Of a DNA stretch of 25,187 nucleotides, positions 6,361 through 13,569 are shown piece after piece. Every line of letters starts with the position of its first letter. Position 1 is the stretch's first letter. Under the pieces are notes generated by a model that saw only the letters and a program-made list of their open reading frames with translations, was not told the origin of the DNA and made no database searches. Position numbers and translations under genes: made by a program. Source of the stretch: a virus; the IMG/VR virus record IMGVR_UViG_3300002488_000028, positions 275-25,461 of that record, one strand, 5' to 3'.

Positions 6361-6567
6361 ATGGGCGGAGCCATGGATACTGCTTTTCAAATTTTGAAAG
6401 GTGACATTGTCATAGTTTCTGAAACTGTAGCGAAGAAATTGTGTCCAGCAGGTAAGGCTGCAGCCAAGCGTAAATTCAAAGTTTATCCGTCAGCCTATGC
6501 TAACGGCTGGGCGGTACAATACTGTAAGGGTAAGTTCCGTGGTAAGAAGAAGGGGAAGAAGAAATGA
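6361..6567 (+). CDS. Small basic YPSAYAN-type viral protein with AW-LK tag
   Basis: A 68-residue, very basic protein. The N-terminus (MGGAMDTAFQILKGD) is a tag copy shifted by one residue. The rest contains CPAGKAAAKRKF then KVYPSAYANGWAVQYCKGK, a signature I recognise from small conserved proteins of many aquatic viruses and phages of unknown function, and ends in a Lys-rich tail (KKKGKKK). The charge suggests DNA or RNA binding, possibly as an internal virion protein. It heads a run of five closely packed genes (6361-7651), with ATGA or similar stop-start overlaps in three of the four junctions. Confidence 0.75.
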   Translation: MGGAMDTAFQILKGDIVIVSETVAKKLCPAGKAAAKRKFKVYPSAYANGWAVQYCKGKFRGKKKGKKK

Positions 6568-6740
6568 AGTTGAAGCGTAACTCTTGTTGTTGCGGGGGCA
6601 GTAAAGAAACTCCTTGCGTTTGTATGCTAAAGGGGGTTATGAAGTGTTCTGCAGAATCTCCTAAATGTCCCTGTTACGCTTTACTTGACAAGCAGAAAAA
6701 GAAAGCAAAGAGTATTTCAAAGATGATAGCAGTAAGGTGA
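6564..6740 (+). CDS. Small cysteine-rich protein
   Basis: A 58-residue protein that overlaps the previous stop codon as ATGA. It carries eight cysteines, in a CCC cluster at residues 8-10, then C18, C20, C28, C35 and C37, followed by a Lys-rich helix (residues 43-53). This looks like a small metal-binding or disulfide-rich fold with a basic tail. AAGGGGAAG upstream could serve as ribosome site. The next gene starts 4 bases after its stop, and the stop itself lies in AGGTGA, that gene's ribosome site. It has no clear AW-LK tag. No family is recognised. Confidence 0.6.
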   Translation: MKLKRNSCCCGGSKETPCVCMLKGVMKCSAESPKCPCYALLDKQKKKAKSISKMIAVR

Positions 6741-6744
6741 GCAT

Positions 6745-7053
6745 ATGAACGAATGTACTTGTCATGATGTTCTTGTAATTAAGAATCTTAACAGGTGGTT
6801 TAAAGAAAAGTGGGTTGATGTTTCTCGTAAAGATAAAGACGGCAAGCATCCACCGTGCGGCAGGTCAAAGGCCAAGAAAGGTAGCAAGGGTTACCCTAAG
6901 TGCAGACCTAGTGTCAAGGTTTCTAGTAAAACTCCAAAGACTTCTGGTTCAATGTCCGAAGGACAAAAGCGAGCAGCGACTAAGCGTAAGCGTAGTAAGA
7001 AGCAAGGTGTTGGTGGAAAACCTACTATAGTAAAAATGGTTAGGGTGATTTAA
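6745..7053 (+). CDS. Small basic viral protein of the WVDxSR...PCGR...YPKC type (DUF5872-like)
   Basis: A 102-residue highly basic protein. Residues about 19-60 read WFKEKWVDVSRKDKDG, then PPCGRSKAKKGSKGYPKC, followed by an SEGQKRAATKRKR stretch. This order, W[VI]D[VL]SR, PCGR, YPKC and a Lys/Arg tail, is a recurrent small protein of phages and large DNA viruses, which I recall as DUF5872; the family name is from memory. The cysteines and basic charge suggest a small zinc-stabilised nucleic-acid binder. The N-terminus (MNECTCHDVLVIKNL) lacks a clear AW-LK tag. AGGTGA precedes the start. Its stop overlaps the next start as TAATG. Confidence 0.75.
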   Translation: MNECTCHDVLVIKNLNRWFKEKWVDVSRKDKDGKHPPCGRSKAKKGSKGYPKCRPSVKVSSKTPKTSGSMSEGQKRAATKRKRSKKQGVGGKPTIVKMVRVI

Positions 7054-7388
7054 TGGAAGGAGAATTCTGTGACTGTTGCTCTCCTTCGGAGATTGCCTTT
7101 GAGTTTCTCAAGGCTAAAAAGAAATCCAAGCCTTTTCATGGATACAATAAGAACAAGCACGCCAGAACTGGTGGTCTAAATGCTAAAGGTCGTGCTGCAG
7201 CCAAGCGAAAGACTGGTGCTAACTTGAAGCGACCTGTGACAAAGAAGCCTTCTAAACTCAAACCCGGTGGTAAAGCGGCTAAGCGTCGCAAGTCTTTCTG
7301 TGCTCGAATGAGTGGGGTGAAGGGCCCAACTAGCAAAGGTGGAAAGAAGACACCGAAAGGTGCGGCACTGGCAAGGTGGAACTGTTGA
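7053..7388 (+). CDS. Small basic viral protein, GGLNAKGRAAAKRKTGANLK type (DUF6321-like), with AW-LK tag variant
   Basis: A 111-residue protein, very rich in Lys and Arg. After a Cys-containing N-terminus with a degenerate tag (SPSEIAFEFLKAKKK, residues 10-24), it has GGLNAKGRAAAKRKTGANLK, then SFCARMSGVKGP and a terminal ALARWNC. This arrangement is a well-known small conserved viral protein family, which I recall as DUF6321 (name from memory). Biochemical function is not known; the charge suggests nucleic-acid binding. AGGGTGATT lies just before the ATG within the end of the previous gene. The next gene begins inside its last codons. Confidence 0.78.
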   Translation: MEGEFCDCCSPSEIAFEFLKAKKKSKPFHGYNKNKHARTGGLNAKGRAAAKRKTGANLKRPVTKKPSKLKPGGKAAKRRKSFCARMSGVKGPTSKGGKKTPKGAALARWNC

Positions 7389-7651
7389 GACCAATTGATT
7401 CTGCTTGGCAAGTTCTAAAGCACGCCACAAGCCCTGAGGCTAAGCGCCATAAATCAGAATATGATTCTAAGTATGAGTCTACTCCTGAGCGTAAAAAATA
7501 TCATGCTGAACTAAACAGGGAAAGGCGCAAGCGTGGAATCTATGGTAGAGGTGGTCCTGATATGAGTCACACCAAAGAAGGTACAATGGTAGCCGAAGAC
7601 CCTCATGCTAACCGTGCACGCCACTTTAAGGAAAGAGGAACGCTTAAGTAA
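7385..7651 (+). CDS. Small basic viral protein (ELNRERRKRGIYG type) with N-terminal AW-LK tag
   Basis: An 88-residue basic protein starting MRPIDSAWQVLK if TTG 7385 is used. That start puts the tag at residue 1, overlaps the previous stop as TTGA, and has GGTGGA 4 bases upstream; the alternative GTG at 7376 would add three residues before the tag. The body contains YHAELNRERRKRGIYGRGGPDMSH, then VAEDPHANRARHFKERGTLK, a pattern seen in small proteins of aquatic phages and large viruses that sit together with the two preceding families. Its role is unknown. It is the last gene of the basic cluster. Confidence 0.7.
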   Translation: MRPIDSAWQVLKHATSPEAKRHKSEYDSKYESTPERKKYHAELNRERRKRGIYGRGGPDMSHTKEGTMVAEDPHANRARHFKERGTLK

Positions 7652-7698
7652 TCATTTATCCGATAAGACCATGTACTACTTGTTCTATAGAACGCACC

Positions 7699-7908
7699 GT
7701 GGAACACTGGTGGAAAACTCTACTAACTGACCTTATTGCACAGGCAGAATGTGAAGTTTTAATATTAGATTCCGCTATAGAAAAAGACGACTCTTGGGAA
7801 AACATAGCGCTTTTGGTCGAAGTATCTGAGCATCTTGATAGGCTTCGACAGGCTTATGATGAGAAAGTACTTCGGCATACACATGCTGAGTCGCAACTCT
7901 CCAAATAA
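7699..7908 (+). CDS. Small acidic helical protein
   Basis: A 69-residue protein predicted to be all helical, starting with GTG at 7699. It contains the Leu-rich heptad-like stretches TLLTDLIAQAECEVLILDSAI and ALLVEVSEHLDRLRQAY. The C-terminus is polar. The last 26 bases overlap the start of the next gene. The upstream gap (7652-7698) contains the palindrome TTCTATAGAA (7683-7692), a partial copy of the repeat at the left edge of the window, and no ribosome site. No family is recognised; the overlap suggests it is coupled to the Gly-rich protein that follows. Confidence 0.5.
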   Translation: MEHWWKTLLTDLIAQAECEVLILDSAIEKDDSWENIALLVEVSEHLDRLRQAYDEKVLRHTHAESQLSK

Positions 7909-9568
7909 TGCGGCTTGGTTATTTCTTAAACAACGCATGGGTCAAGAGCAGTCCTATGCTGATATGATTCATCCAGAAGATAAAGAAGCAATTGAAAATT
8001 ATATGGCTTCTATGTCGCCTGAAAAGCAAAAGGCTATTTCTAAGATAAGTGAATATGTTAACACACTTCCATCTGAAGAAAAGAGTAAATTAACTGCTTC
8101 TTTACATAATGCTTATTCTCAAAATGCAGGTAAGTTTTCCGAACTATTACCACCTTTGCACGAAAGTAAAGAATCTAATGAAGTAACAAAGGCCTTCTTC
8201 GTACCGATTGTTATAGCCGCTGTGTTTGCTGCTGATGCAGTTAACACTAGTCAAGGTGCAGATGCTAGTTTTGTAGGTAATGTTTTTGCTGATGTAGGTA
8301 ATACTATATCACACGGTGCTGGTGGAAACCCACAGATGTTTGGAGAAACTAATTATGGTGACATAATTGAATACAATAGTCCTAAGGGTTATGTTAACCC
8401 TCTTACTGGTACTACGCATTTTCAAAACGAAGATGCAGGTACATTAGAGAGAAGTGCTATGGGGTTAGTTAGTGGTGTAGGTAGTTTTATCAATCCATTT
8501 TCTGCATTTAAAGGAGCAAGAGCAGCAAGTAAAGTAAGGGCTCCCGGTAAAGTTAGCAGACTTACTCAAACAGGAAAAGTTGCTGATGATGCAACGGCAT
8601 CGAAAATAATGGGCAGAAAAGGAAATGCTGATTTTGCAGACGAAATGCGCCTAACCAACTATGGCAGCAGTAAAGCACCAATGGATGATATACTAGCAGA
8701 ACAGGTTAAAACAGGTAAAGGTATGGGTAGATTTGGCACAAGGGTTAAGGCTTCTAAGGACACCCAACGAGCAAAAAACATTCAAGACGCAATTGATGCA
8801 AATCCACAGGGATTTAAAAATGCACAAAAGTACATTGATGAAACTGGAGGAATGGGTACTAGAGGTAAAATTAACAGACTCGCAGGTGCAACTTACAGTC
8901 CTACCAAATGGGGCCGGTTCGGAAACGCTCTTGGAAGGAATGCTTACAGATTACTCCAAGGTAATGAAAGAATGCCCAATCCAATTAATCCATTCCAAAT
9001 GATTTTCGGACAAGGTCCGGGTGATGTTCCCGGTGGTGGTAATCTTGACACTTCTGGTTTTGCATCAGGCTCTTCTTTTTCTAACACAAATTCTTTTGCA
9101 GGAGGTGCCGGAGGTGGTACTGCTGGAGGATTTGGTGACGGATACGGCATGGGCAATGTTTCGAATATAGATTCTAACATGTCACAGCGCAGAGAAGTAT
9201 GGAACCCATACGCAGATTATTCCACAACTAGAGGACAGACCCTCGCCGGAAGAGGCATGGGGGACCCCGGTTCCTTTGGTGGATTTGGAAAAGGTGATAC
9301 TATGAAAATTGGAGAAAGAATGTTAAAAGACGCTACTGAATTAATGTATAACAGAAACACCGTAAGTAAAGAAGATGACTGTTGCCCTAATTGTGGGGAA
9401 AAAGTTGGTAAAATGGGCTGCATGAAAATGGGCTGCGGTGGTATGAATAAAGCCGACAAAAAACCTGCTGGCGGTATGGTTATAGTCATCGGCTCTAAAG
9501 CAGGTCCCGGACCTTCTAAAGACGGTAAGCGTGAAAAGTTAGATTCTGAAAAGGATAAGAAAGAGTGA
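7883..9568 (+). CDS. Large Gly-rich protein with AW-LK tag and C-terminal Cys cluster
   Basis: A 561-residue protein. Near the N-terminus NNAAWLFLKQRM (residues 8-19) is a tag copy. A helical region follows, then hydrophobic stretches (FFVPIVIAAVFAADAV near residue 100 and LVSGVGSFINPFSAF near 200), a basic central part, a Gly/Asn/Ser-rich segment (about 375-430) and a Cys-rich end with DDCCPNCGEKVGKMGC and GCGG that could bind zinc. The ATG at 7883 is chosen because it gives a near-terminal tag; an upstream ATG at 7835 overlaps the previous gene more. The mix of hydrophobic patches and glycine-rich linkers would suit an internal virion or membrane-penetration protein, but no family is recognised. 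Confidence 0.6.
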   Translation: MLSRNSPNNAAWLFLKQRMGQEQSYADMIHPEDKEAIENYMASMSPEKQKAISKISEYVNTLPSEEKSKLTASLHNAYSQNAGKFSELLPPLHESKESNEVTKAFFVPIVIAAVFAADAVNTSQGADASFVGNVFADVGNTISHGAGGNPQMFGETNYGDIIEYNSPKGYVNPLTGTTHFQNEDAGTLERSAMGLVSGVGSFINPFSAFKGARAASKVRAPGKVSRLTQTGKVADDATASKIMGRKGNADFADEMRLTNYGSSKAPMDDILAEQVKTGKGMGRFGTRVKASKDTQRAKNIQDAIDANPQGFKNAQKYIDETGGMGTRGKINRLAGATYSPTKWGRFGNALGRNAYRLLQGNERMPNPINPFQMIFGQGPGDVPGGGNLDTSGFASGSSFSNTNSFAGGAGGGTAGGFGDGYGMGNVSNIDSNMSQRREVWNPYADYSTTRGQTLAGRGMGDPGSFGGFGKGDTMKIGERMLKDATELMYNRNTVSKEDDCCPNCGEKVGKMGCMKMGCGGMNKADKKPAGGMVIVIGSKAGPGPSKDGKREKLDSEKDKKE

Positions 9569-9599
9569 ATTTGAAGACCTGTGACTTCTTAGGATGTCA

Positions 9600-9639
9600 T
9601 GGGTCGGAGGGGGCAATCCCTCTCGCAATCTCCGACCCA
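9600..9639. terminator. Stable 10-bp hairpin in the gap after the Gly-rich protein gene
   Basis: TGGGTCGGAG (9600-9609) pairs perfectly with CTCCGACCCA (9630-9639) around a 20-base loop. A competing inner stem GAGGG/CCCTC (9607-9611 with 9618-9622) could form instead. It lies 31 bases after a stop codon in a 152-base gap. A structured transcript end is the simplest reading; two mutually exclusive stems could also mean a regulatory RNA. Confidence 0.45.
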
Positions 9640-9720
9640 ACCAATTTAGTGATACTTAAATGTATATGGGAACACTTTATGTGTATTATTCTCGTCGGTT
9701 GTACCTGAGAGGGGTTTGTA

Positions 9721-10287
9721 GTGCAACCTGATTATGATACAAGTAGAGAAAGTGACCAAGCAGAAATTAGATTAATGGGGCTGATAATTACACAAGCAAT
9801 ATCAATAGGTATTGCTGTAGGTATATTTGATGCTGGACTTTGGTTAACTTTGGATGACCCAACAGTTAATGGTATAACTTATGCTATGGCGGCATTTGCT
9901 ATACAAGGTATTGCTTATTATTTATTCAAGATGTTCTTCCAACAAGGTATGGATGAAAAGGCAAGAATGGCATCCCAAGAAAGAGAGCGCAGAAATCGAT
10001 ACCGTTCTATGGAATTTACCTTTGACCGCAGGAGACAAGATATGGAAATGCGTATGCAAGAAGCACAATTAGAGGCTGAACTTAATTGGATGGAAGAAAA
10101 TCCGGGCAAGACACCTCCTTGGATTCAACAAAGGATGGTAGAGCCCAGTATGTCTACATATGACTTTATTCCAGAGACAGGAGCAAAAGATTCTAGCGCT
10201 TTGAGTTTAGGATTGAGTTTTGAAAAGGAAGAAGATAATTCAAAAAGAGTCCGTGGTTCTGACGGTAAATTCAAAAAGAAGGAGTGA
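9721..10287 (+). CDS. Two-pass membrane protein with cytoplasmic coiled coil
   Basis: A 188-residue protein with two membrane segments at about residues 18-41 and 51-73, a long charged helix (about 78-125, rich in Arg, Glu, Met and Gln) and a basic tail (RGSDGKFKKKE). The start is GTG at 9721, with GAGAGGGG at 9707-9714. It is the first gene of a tight operon whose members are spaced 4-12 bases apart, and the two downstream genes encode another membrane protein and a GTPase. A role as membrane scaffold for that GTPase is a reasonable guess. No family is recognised. Confidence 0.65.
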   Translation: MQPDYDTSRESDQAEIRLMGLIITQAISIGIAVGIFDAGLWLTLDDPTVNGITYAMAAFAIQGIAYYLFKMFFQQGMDEKARMASQERERRNRYRSMEFTFDRRRQDMEMRMQEAQLEAELNWMEENPGKTPPWIQQRMVEPSMSTYDFIPETGAKDSSALSLGLSFEKEEDNSKRVRGSDGKFKKKE

Positions 10288-10292
10288 AGTAA

Positions 10293-10541
10293 ATGGGCCG
10301 AATCTTCAAAACACCTTCTGACGACACAGTAGAAGAAACTTTGAGGATGATGCATACTGCTAACATGGTAGATGTCGCTTATGAGAAAACAATGGGCTGG
10401 ATAAAGGTTGTTTTCTTTTCAGCACTTACTGCATTCACCGTAAGTGCTCTTGAATTTTACAATGACTGGAACCTATGGGAAGACTCCGGTAACTGGTTAA
10501 AGAATACTCTACAAGGCTGGGCCGATTCTATTTTTGATTGA
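10293..10541 (+). CDS. Small single-pass membrane protein of the GTPase operon
   Basis: An 82-residue protein with one membrane segment at about residues 36-53 (WIKVVFFSALTAFTVSAL) flanked by an N-terminal polar helix and a Trp-rich amphipathic tail (NDWNLWEDSGNWLK, then GWADSIFD). AAGGAGTGAAG precedes the ATG. It lies 5 bases after the preceding membrane protein gene and 9 bases before the GTPase gene. No family is recognised. The tryptophan-rich tail would suit interfacial membrane contact. Confidence 0.6.
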   Translation: MGRIFKTPSDDTVEETLRMMHTANMVDVAYEKTMGWIKVVFFSALTAFTVSALEFYNDWNLWEDSGNWLKNTLQGWADSIFD

Positions 10542-10550
10542 GGTGAAGTT

Positions 10551-11273
10551 ATGTCGATGATGGGAGGCTCTGCACTTGTCGGAGGTATGGTTTTTGCTCG
10601 TGAGTTGTGGCATTATTTCATACCAAGAAGAGTAGGCGTATATGGTCCTACTATGGTTGGTAAAACTACACTTGACCGATACATGACTACACCGGGAGAG
10701 ATGGAAGAAATACCTGAAGGAGAGCGCACTAAGCATTTTAAAATACCCGGCATGAATCGATTTCTTTTACCAAAACCTACTCGTAAAAGGGTTAGTTGGA
10801 AAGGTGAAAAAAGAGTTGTTTATTCTGCAGACATTGCAGGAGAAGAGCGCTTTTGGAACCTATGGATTGACGACATGGTTAATCGGAGAGTAGAAGCAGT
10901 AGTATTCATGTTTGACCACAGGACTAATCTTGGTGGAGAGGATGCTATACAGTCTGTAGGCGGATTCAAATATTTAGTAGATGCCTTAATTCATAGACAA
11001 TATAGGTACAGAACACTTAGGTCTTGGTTAAAAGGAAAGAAGTATTGTCCTAAAGTTATAATTTTAGTTGCCAATAAAGCAGACCAGTGGTGGGATGAGC
11101 AGGCAAACTTACTTTGGCAACAGCAAAGGTTAGGTGAACATAAGATATTCGACCCTTTCAGAGAGGACCTTGTCCGTTTACAAAAAGCGGGTATACCTAC
11201 TAAAAGAGGTATGATGGCTACTAGAATTGGTTGGAATGTAGAAAGCACTATGCTTGATATACTAGCAGTATGA
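10551..11273 (+). CDS. Ras-like small GTPase
   Basis: A 240-residue P-loop GTPase with motifs in the right order and spacing: G1 GPTMVGKT (residues 32-39), G3 DIAGEE (94-99), a hydrophobic strand plus turn VVFMFDHRT (117-125) and G4 NKAD (175-178), which specifies guanine. MATRIG (222-227) lies where G5 is expected. The 30 residues before the P-loop contain a hydrophobic stretch (ALVGGMVFARELWHYF) that may dock on a membrane. Length and layout resemble Arf-, SRbeta- or MglA-like proteins rather than translational GTPases. GAGGTGA precedes the ATG. Its neighbours are small membrane proteins, so a membrane-associated switch is the natural inference. No GAP, GEF or roadblock protein is recognised among the neighbours. 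Confidence 0.85.
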   Translation: MSMMGGSALVGGMVFARELWHYFIPRRVGVYGPTMVGKTTLDRYMTTPGEMEEIPEGERTKHFKIPGMNRFLLPKPTRKRVSWKGEKRVVYSADIAGEERFWNLWIDDMVNRRVEAVVFMFDHRTNLGGEDAIQSVGGFKYLVDALIHRQYRYRTLRSWLKGKKYCPKVIILVANKADQWWDEQANLLWQQQRLGEHKIFDPFREDLVRLQKAGIPTKRGMMATRIGWNVESTMLDILAV

Positions 11274-11285
11274 GGAGAGATAGAT

Positions 11286-12329
11286 ATGGTAAGAAATTTT
11301 GGATTTGGCGGCTACGGTAGAGTTCCTAGAAGTGATGCCAATTTGGGTAATATGAGTGAAGCACACATTATGGCATTAAGTCAGCAAGGTAATGCTAATC
11401 ACGCTCAGTTATTAGAAATGCAGGCTGCACAGCAGCAGATGCAACAAATGTCAGAGAAAACAAATATAGAAGTCCCCAAAGTTAACTTCTATCCAAGCAG
11501 GCATCCTGACCCAAGAAAGGCAAGGAAGCAAGATATTAAGCAGGCTAGAAGACTTTTGACTCCTACTAAGCGAAGTATTTTCAATCCACTTAGGTGGATG
11601 TGGGGTAGAAAGTATAGATACAATCGTAAAAGTAGCCTTTGTGTTATTGACGGTACAGATTGTGAAGAATTAATCAAGTATGATAACTTATATGCTAAGA
11701 TTTGTGACGAAGAAACTGGAAAGAGTCTTTGGGAAATGTACTGGAAAAACCCAGTAACTGGAGCGCCAGAAGCATTTGTAGCGAGAGAGCAAGTAACTAA
11801 TGGTAGGAAAATGAAAGGAACTTATTGTCCTGAGCACTTGCATCTTTACCATCTTTTGTGCAAGTGGGAAGCAGAGGCTGATAAAGACCACAGTAAAACA
11901 AAAATGGGCATGAAGGAAATGGTAAAGAAGGGAGTATCTACTGTTGCTGTACCTATTTCTATCATTAAGAAGAAAGATAATACTCCTGAATATCTAAAGA
12001 AGTATGAGCCCTTCTTTGAGGAATTACAAAAAGACTCCAAAGTTCAAAGCGGTATCAATATACTACATTACAAAAATCCAGAAACAGGAATTAATGATGT
12101 AACTATGATTGTATTTGACTTAAGGTTGTTTCAAAAAGAAATGAAAGGTAGAGAATATAGTATATCTGATGCAATCGCTAACATTGGAATAAACCAAAAT
12201 CCAACACAAGCGTCTGCTGCTATGGCCCAAAATCAACAACTTTTGGCACAAATGGAAGCGAATGCGACCAATGCTACTATGAATAATAGCGTCGTGGCTC
12301 AACCAGAGCAGCCACAGTTACCACAGTAA
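11286..12329 (+). CDS. Unknown protein of the GTPase operon with Cys/His patch
   Basis: A 347-residue protein. Residues 20-60 are Gln/Met-rich and probably disordered; a basic region follows (residues 72-115, many Arg and Lys). The central part carries cysteines and histidines (LCVIDGTDCEELI, AKICDEETGK, GTYCPEHLHLYHLLCKW) that could form a zinc site. A final folded part includes ITMIVFDLRLF-like strands (residues about 245-285), and the tail is Gln/Asn-rich. GAGGAGA precedes the ATG. No membrane segment is present, in contrast to most of its operon. It may be an adaptor or effector of the GTPase, which is inference from position only. Confidence 0.6.
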   Translation: MVRNFGFGGYGRVPRSDANLGNMSEAHIMALSQQGNANHAQLLEMQAAQQQMQQMSEKTNIEVPKVNFYPSRHPDPRKARKQDIKQARRLLTPTKRSIFNPLRWMWGRKYRYNRKSSLCVIDGTDCEELIKYDNLYAKICDEETGKSLWEMYWKNPVTGAPEAFVAREQVTNGRKMKGTYCPEHLHLYHLLCKWEAEADKDHSKTKMGMKEMVKKGVSTVAVPISIIKKKDNTPEYLKKYEPFFEELQKDSKVQSGINILHYKNPETGINDVTMIVFDLRLFQKEMKGREYSISDAIANIGINQNPTQASAAMAQNQQLLAQMEANATNATMNNSVVAQPEQPQLPQ

Positions 12330-12341
12330 AGAGGAGATAAT

Positions 12342-12992
12342 ATGGGACTATTCGGAAACAACCAGCAAAATAACGGAACACTAAATTTAGGCGTGGGTCA
12401 GAGTAACGGTATGGTTGCTCAAACTCAAAATCCATTTGCCCCTCAAAATAACATGATGCAGCAGGCTGCTCAAAATCCTTTCATGTCAGGTATGATGGGT
12501 GGCGCTGGTATGCAACAGGGTATGCAACAGGGTATGATGGGTCAACCTATGGCCCCTCCTTCTGAAATGGAAATACAATTGGCACTAATGAGAACTTTAG
12601 CACCAATTGACCGATTTATTACAGGTACGCAAATGATGACATTGGTACAGATGATTAATGACATTGTTAGTTTTTCTGTTTTAGAAATACTCAAGGGTGC
12701 TAAATTTAATATTAACGAAGACGATAGCACTATGCAATTAGACATTACATCTTTACCAAGTAATCTTCAAACCATGAGTGCTGAAAATGTAACAGGTCAG
12801 TTCAATTCTTTACAAATGGCTAGTCAGCAGAATATACAGAATGCAGAAATGCAGCAACAGCAAATTGCAGCATTTGCTCAACAGTCTATGATGGGAGGTG
12901 CATTGTCTGCTGCATTGGCTGACGAAGGCTTCATGAACAAAGCAGGTGGTGCTGCTGGTAGTTTCATGGGCAGAATGATGGGAATGAGGTGA
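12342..12992 (+). CDS. Gln/Met-rich protein of the GTPase operon
   Basis: A 216-residue protein. The first 75 residues are low-complexity Gln, Asn, Met and Gly, with a duplicated 12-bp unit (12507-12530) encoding repeated GMQQ. Residues about 75-145 form an ordered-looking helical part (ALMRTLAPIDRFITGTQMM, then a short strand region TMQLDITSLPSNL). The tail is again Gln/Met/Ala-rich. GAGGAG precedes the ATG at 12342, and the next gene follows after 4 bases with its ribosome site in this gene's stop region. Low-complexity Gln/Met tails also occur in the neighbouring 11286 protein and in the portal. No family is recognised. Confidence 0.6.
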   Translation: MGLFGNNQQNNGTLNLGVGQSNGMVAQTQNPFAPQNNMMQQAAQNPFMSGMMGGAGMQQGMQQGMMGQPMAPPSEMEIQLALMRTLAPIDRFITGTQMMTLVQMINDIVSFSVLEILKGAKFNINEDDSTMQLDITSLPSNLQTMSAENVTGQFNSLQMASQQNIQNAEMQQQQIAAFAQQSMMGGALSAALADEGFMNKAGGAAGSFMGRMMGMR

Positions 12993-12996
12993 TAAA

Positions 12997-13242
12997 ATGG
13001 TAATGGGAGATAGACCAATGGCAGGGCTTGCATACGGAACAATGGCAATATTTAATCCAAGAAAGAGTGTTATAGTAGACATGGTTATGGTACAATTAAT
13101 ATCTATTATTGTGGCACTCGGTGTAATAATGATTACTGGCTCCGATTCTTTAGAAAGTGATACTATAGCATACTTGGTAGCAGGTATGTTTGGTGCATTA
13201 TTCATGCTCGGTGGAGTTTATAGTAGAATCTCTAATATCTAG
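12997..13242 (+). CDS. Small two-pass membrane protein
   Basis: An 81-residue protein with membrane segments at about residues 25-47 and 55-77 joined by a short acidic loop (GSDSLESD). GAGGTGATAAA precedes the ATG. It is the last gene of the GTPase operon, and its final 45 bases overlap the 3' end of the minus-strand zinc gene in a convergent arrangement. The topology is holin-like, but so are many small viral membrane proteins, and no motif supports that role. Confidence 0.6.
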   Translation: MVMGDRPMAGLAYGTMAIFNPRKSVIVDMVMVQLISIIVALGVIMITGSDSLESDTIAYLVAGMFGALFMLGGVYSRISNI

Positions 13243-13509
13243 TGAAACATGTCTTCCCCACTTTTTGAGTGGACATTCTGAAGATGACAGGGTAGTTTTT
13301 ACTCTCATTTGACATCCACATTCTCTACATCTGTTACTACTATGTTCCCAACTAGGACACTCTTTACATATGTCCATTCTAATTTTTTTGACATCATCAG
13401 GTACAAATCTCCTCATGAATATGTCTCTACTTGCTTTAGCAAGGTCTTTTGCAGTCTTTATTGAAACAGGAACGCCCATTATTTTGGGCGTCGCTCTAGG
13501 TAGTTTCAT
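13198..13509 (-). CDS. Zinc-finger protein, the only minus-strand gene
   Basis: A 103-residue protein with a helical basic N-terminal half and a cysteine cluster: C48, C51 (CKEC), C61, C64, C66 (CRECGC) and C79, followed by PLKKW. The order CxxCP...C..CGC....K...CPLxKW is a recurrent small phage/viral zinc domain whose function is not known. The frame is open back to 13641, but that would run 72 bases into the divergent gene at 13570. The ATG at 13509 starts just before the conserved part, and TTTTGAATAA lies at -29 to -20 as a weak TATA-like box. It is transcribed against the flanking operons and converges with the gene at 12997. Confidence 0.7.
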   Translation of the reverse strand: MKLPRATPKIMGVPVSIKTAKDLAKASRDIFMRRFVPDDVKKIRMDICKECPSWEHSSNRCRECGCQMRVKTTLSSSECPLKKWGRHVSLDIRDSTINSTEHE

Positions 13510-13569
13510 ATCATAATCTCGGCAGTTATTATTCAAAAGCATTATGCCTATGTACTCAATGGGACCGTC

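Noticed and set aside
8944-9489. Long minus-strand open frames opposite the Gly-rich gene
   Set aside because: They are Pro-rich mirror frames of a Gly-rich coding sequence, without ribosome sites or promoters.
12997-13242. Two-pass membrane protein as a holin
   Set aside because: Topology alone is not evidence, no lysis enzyme is nearby, and the archaeal context makes bacterial-type lysis genes uncertain.
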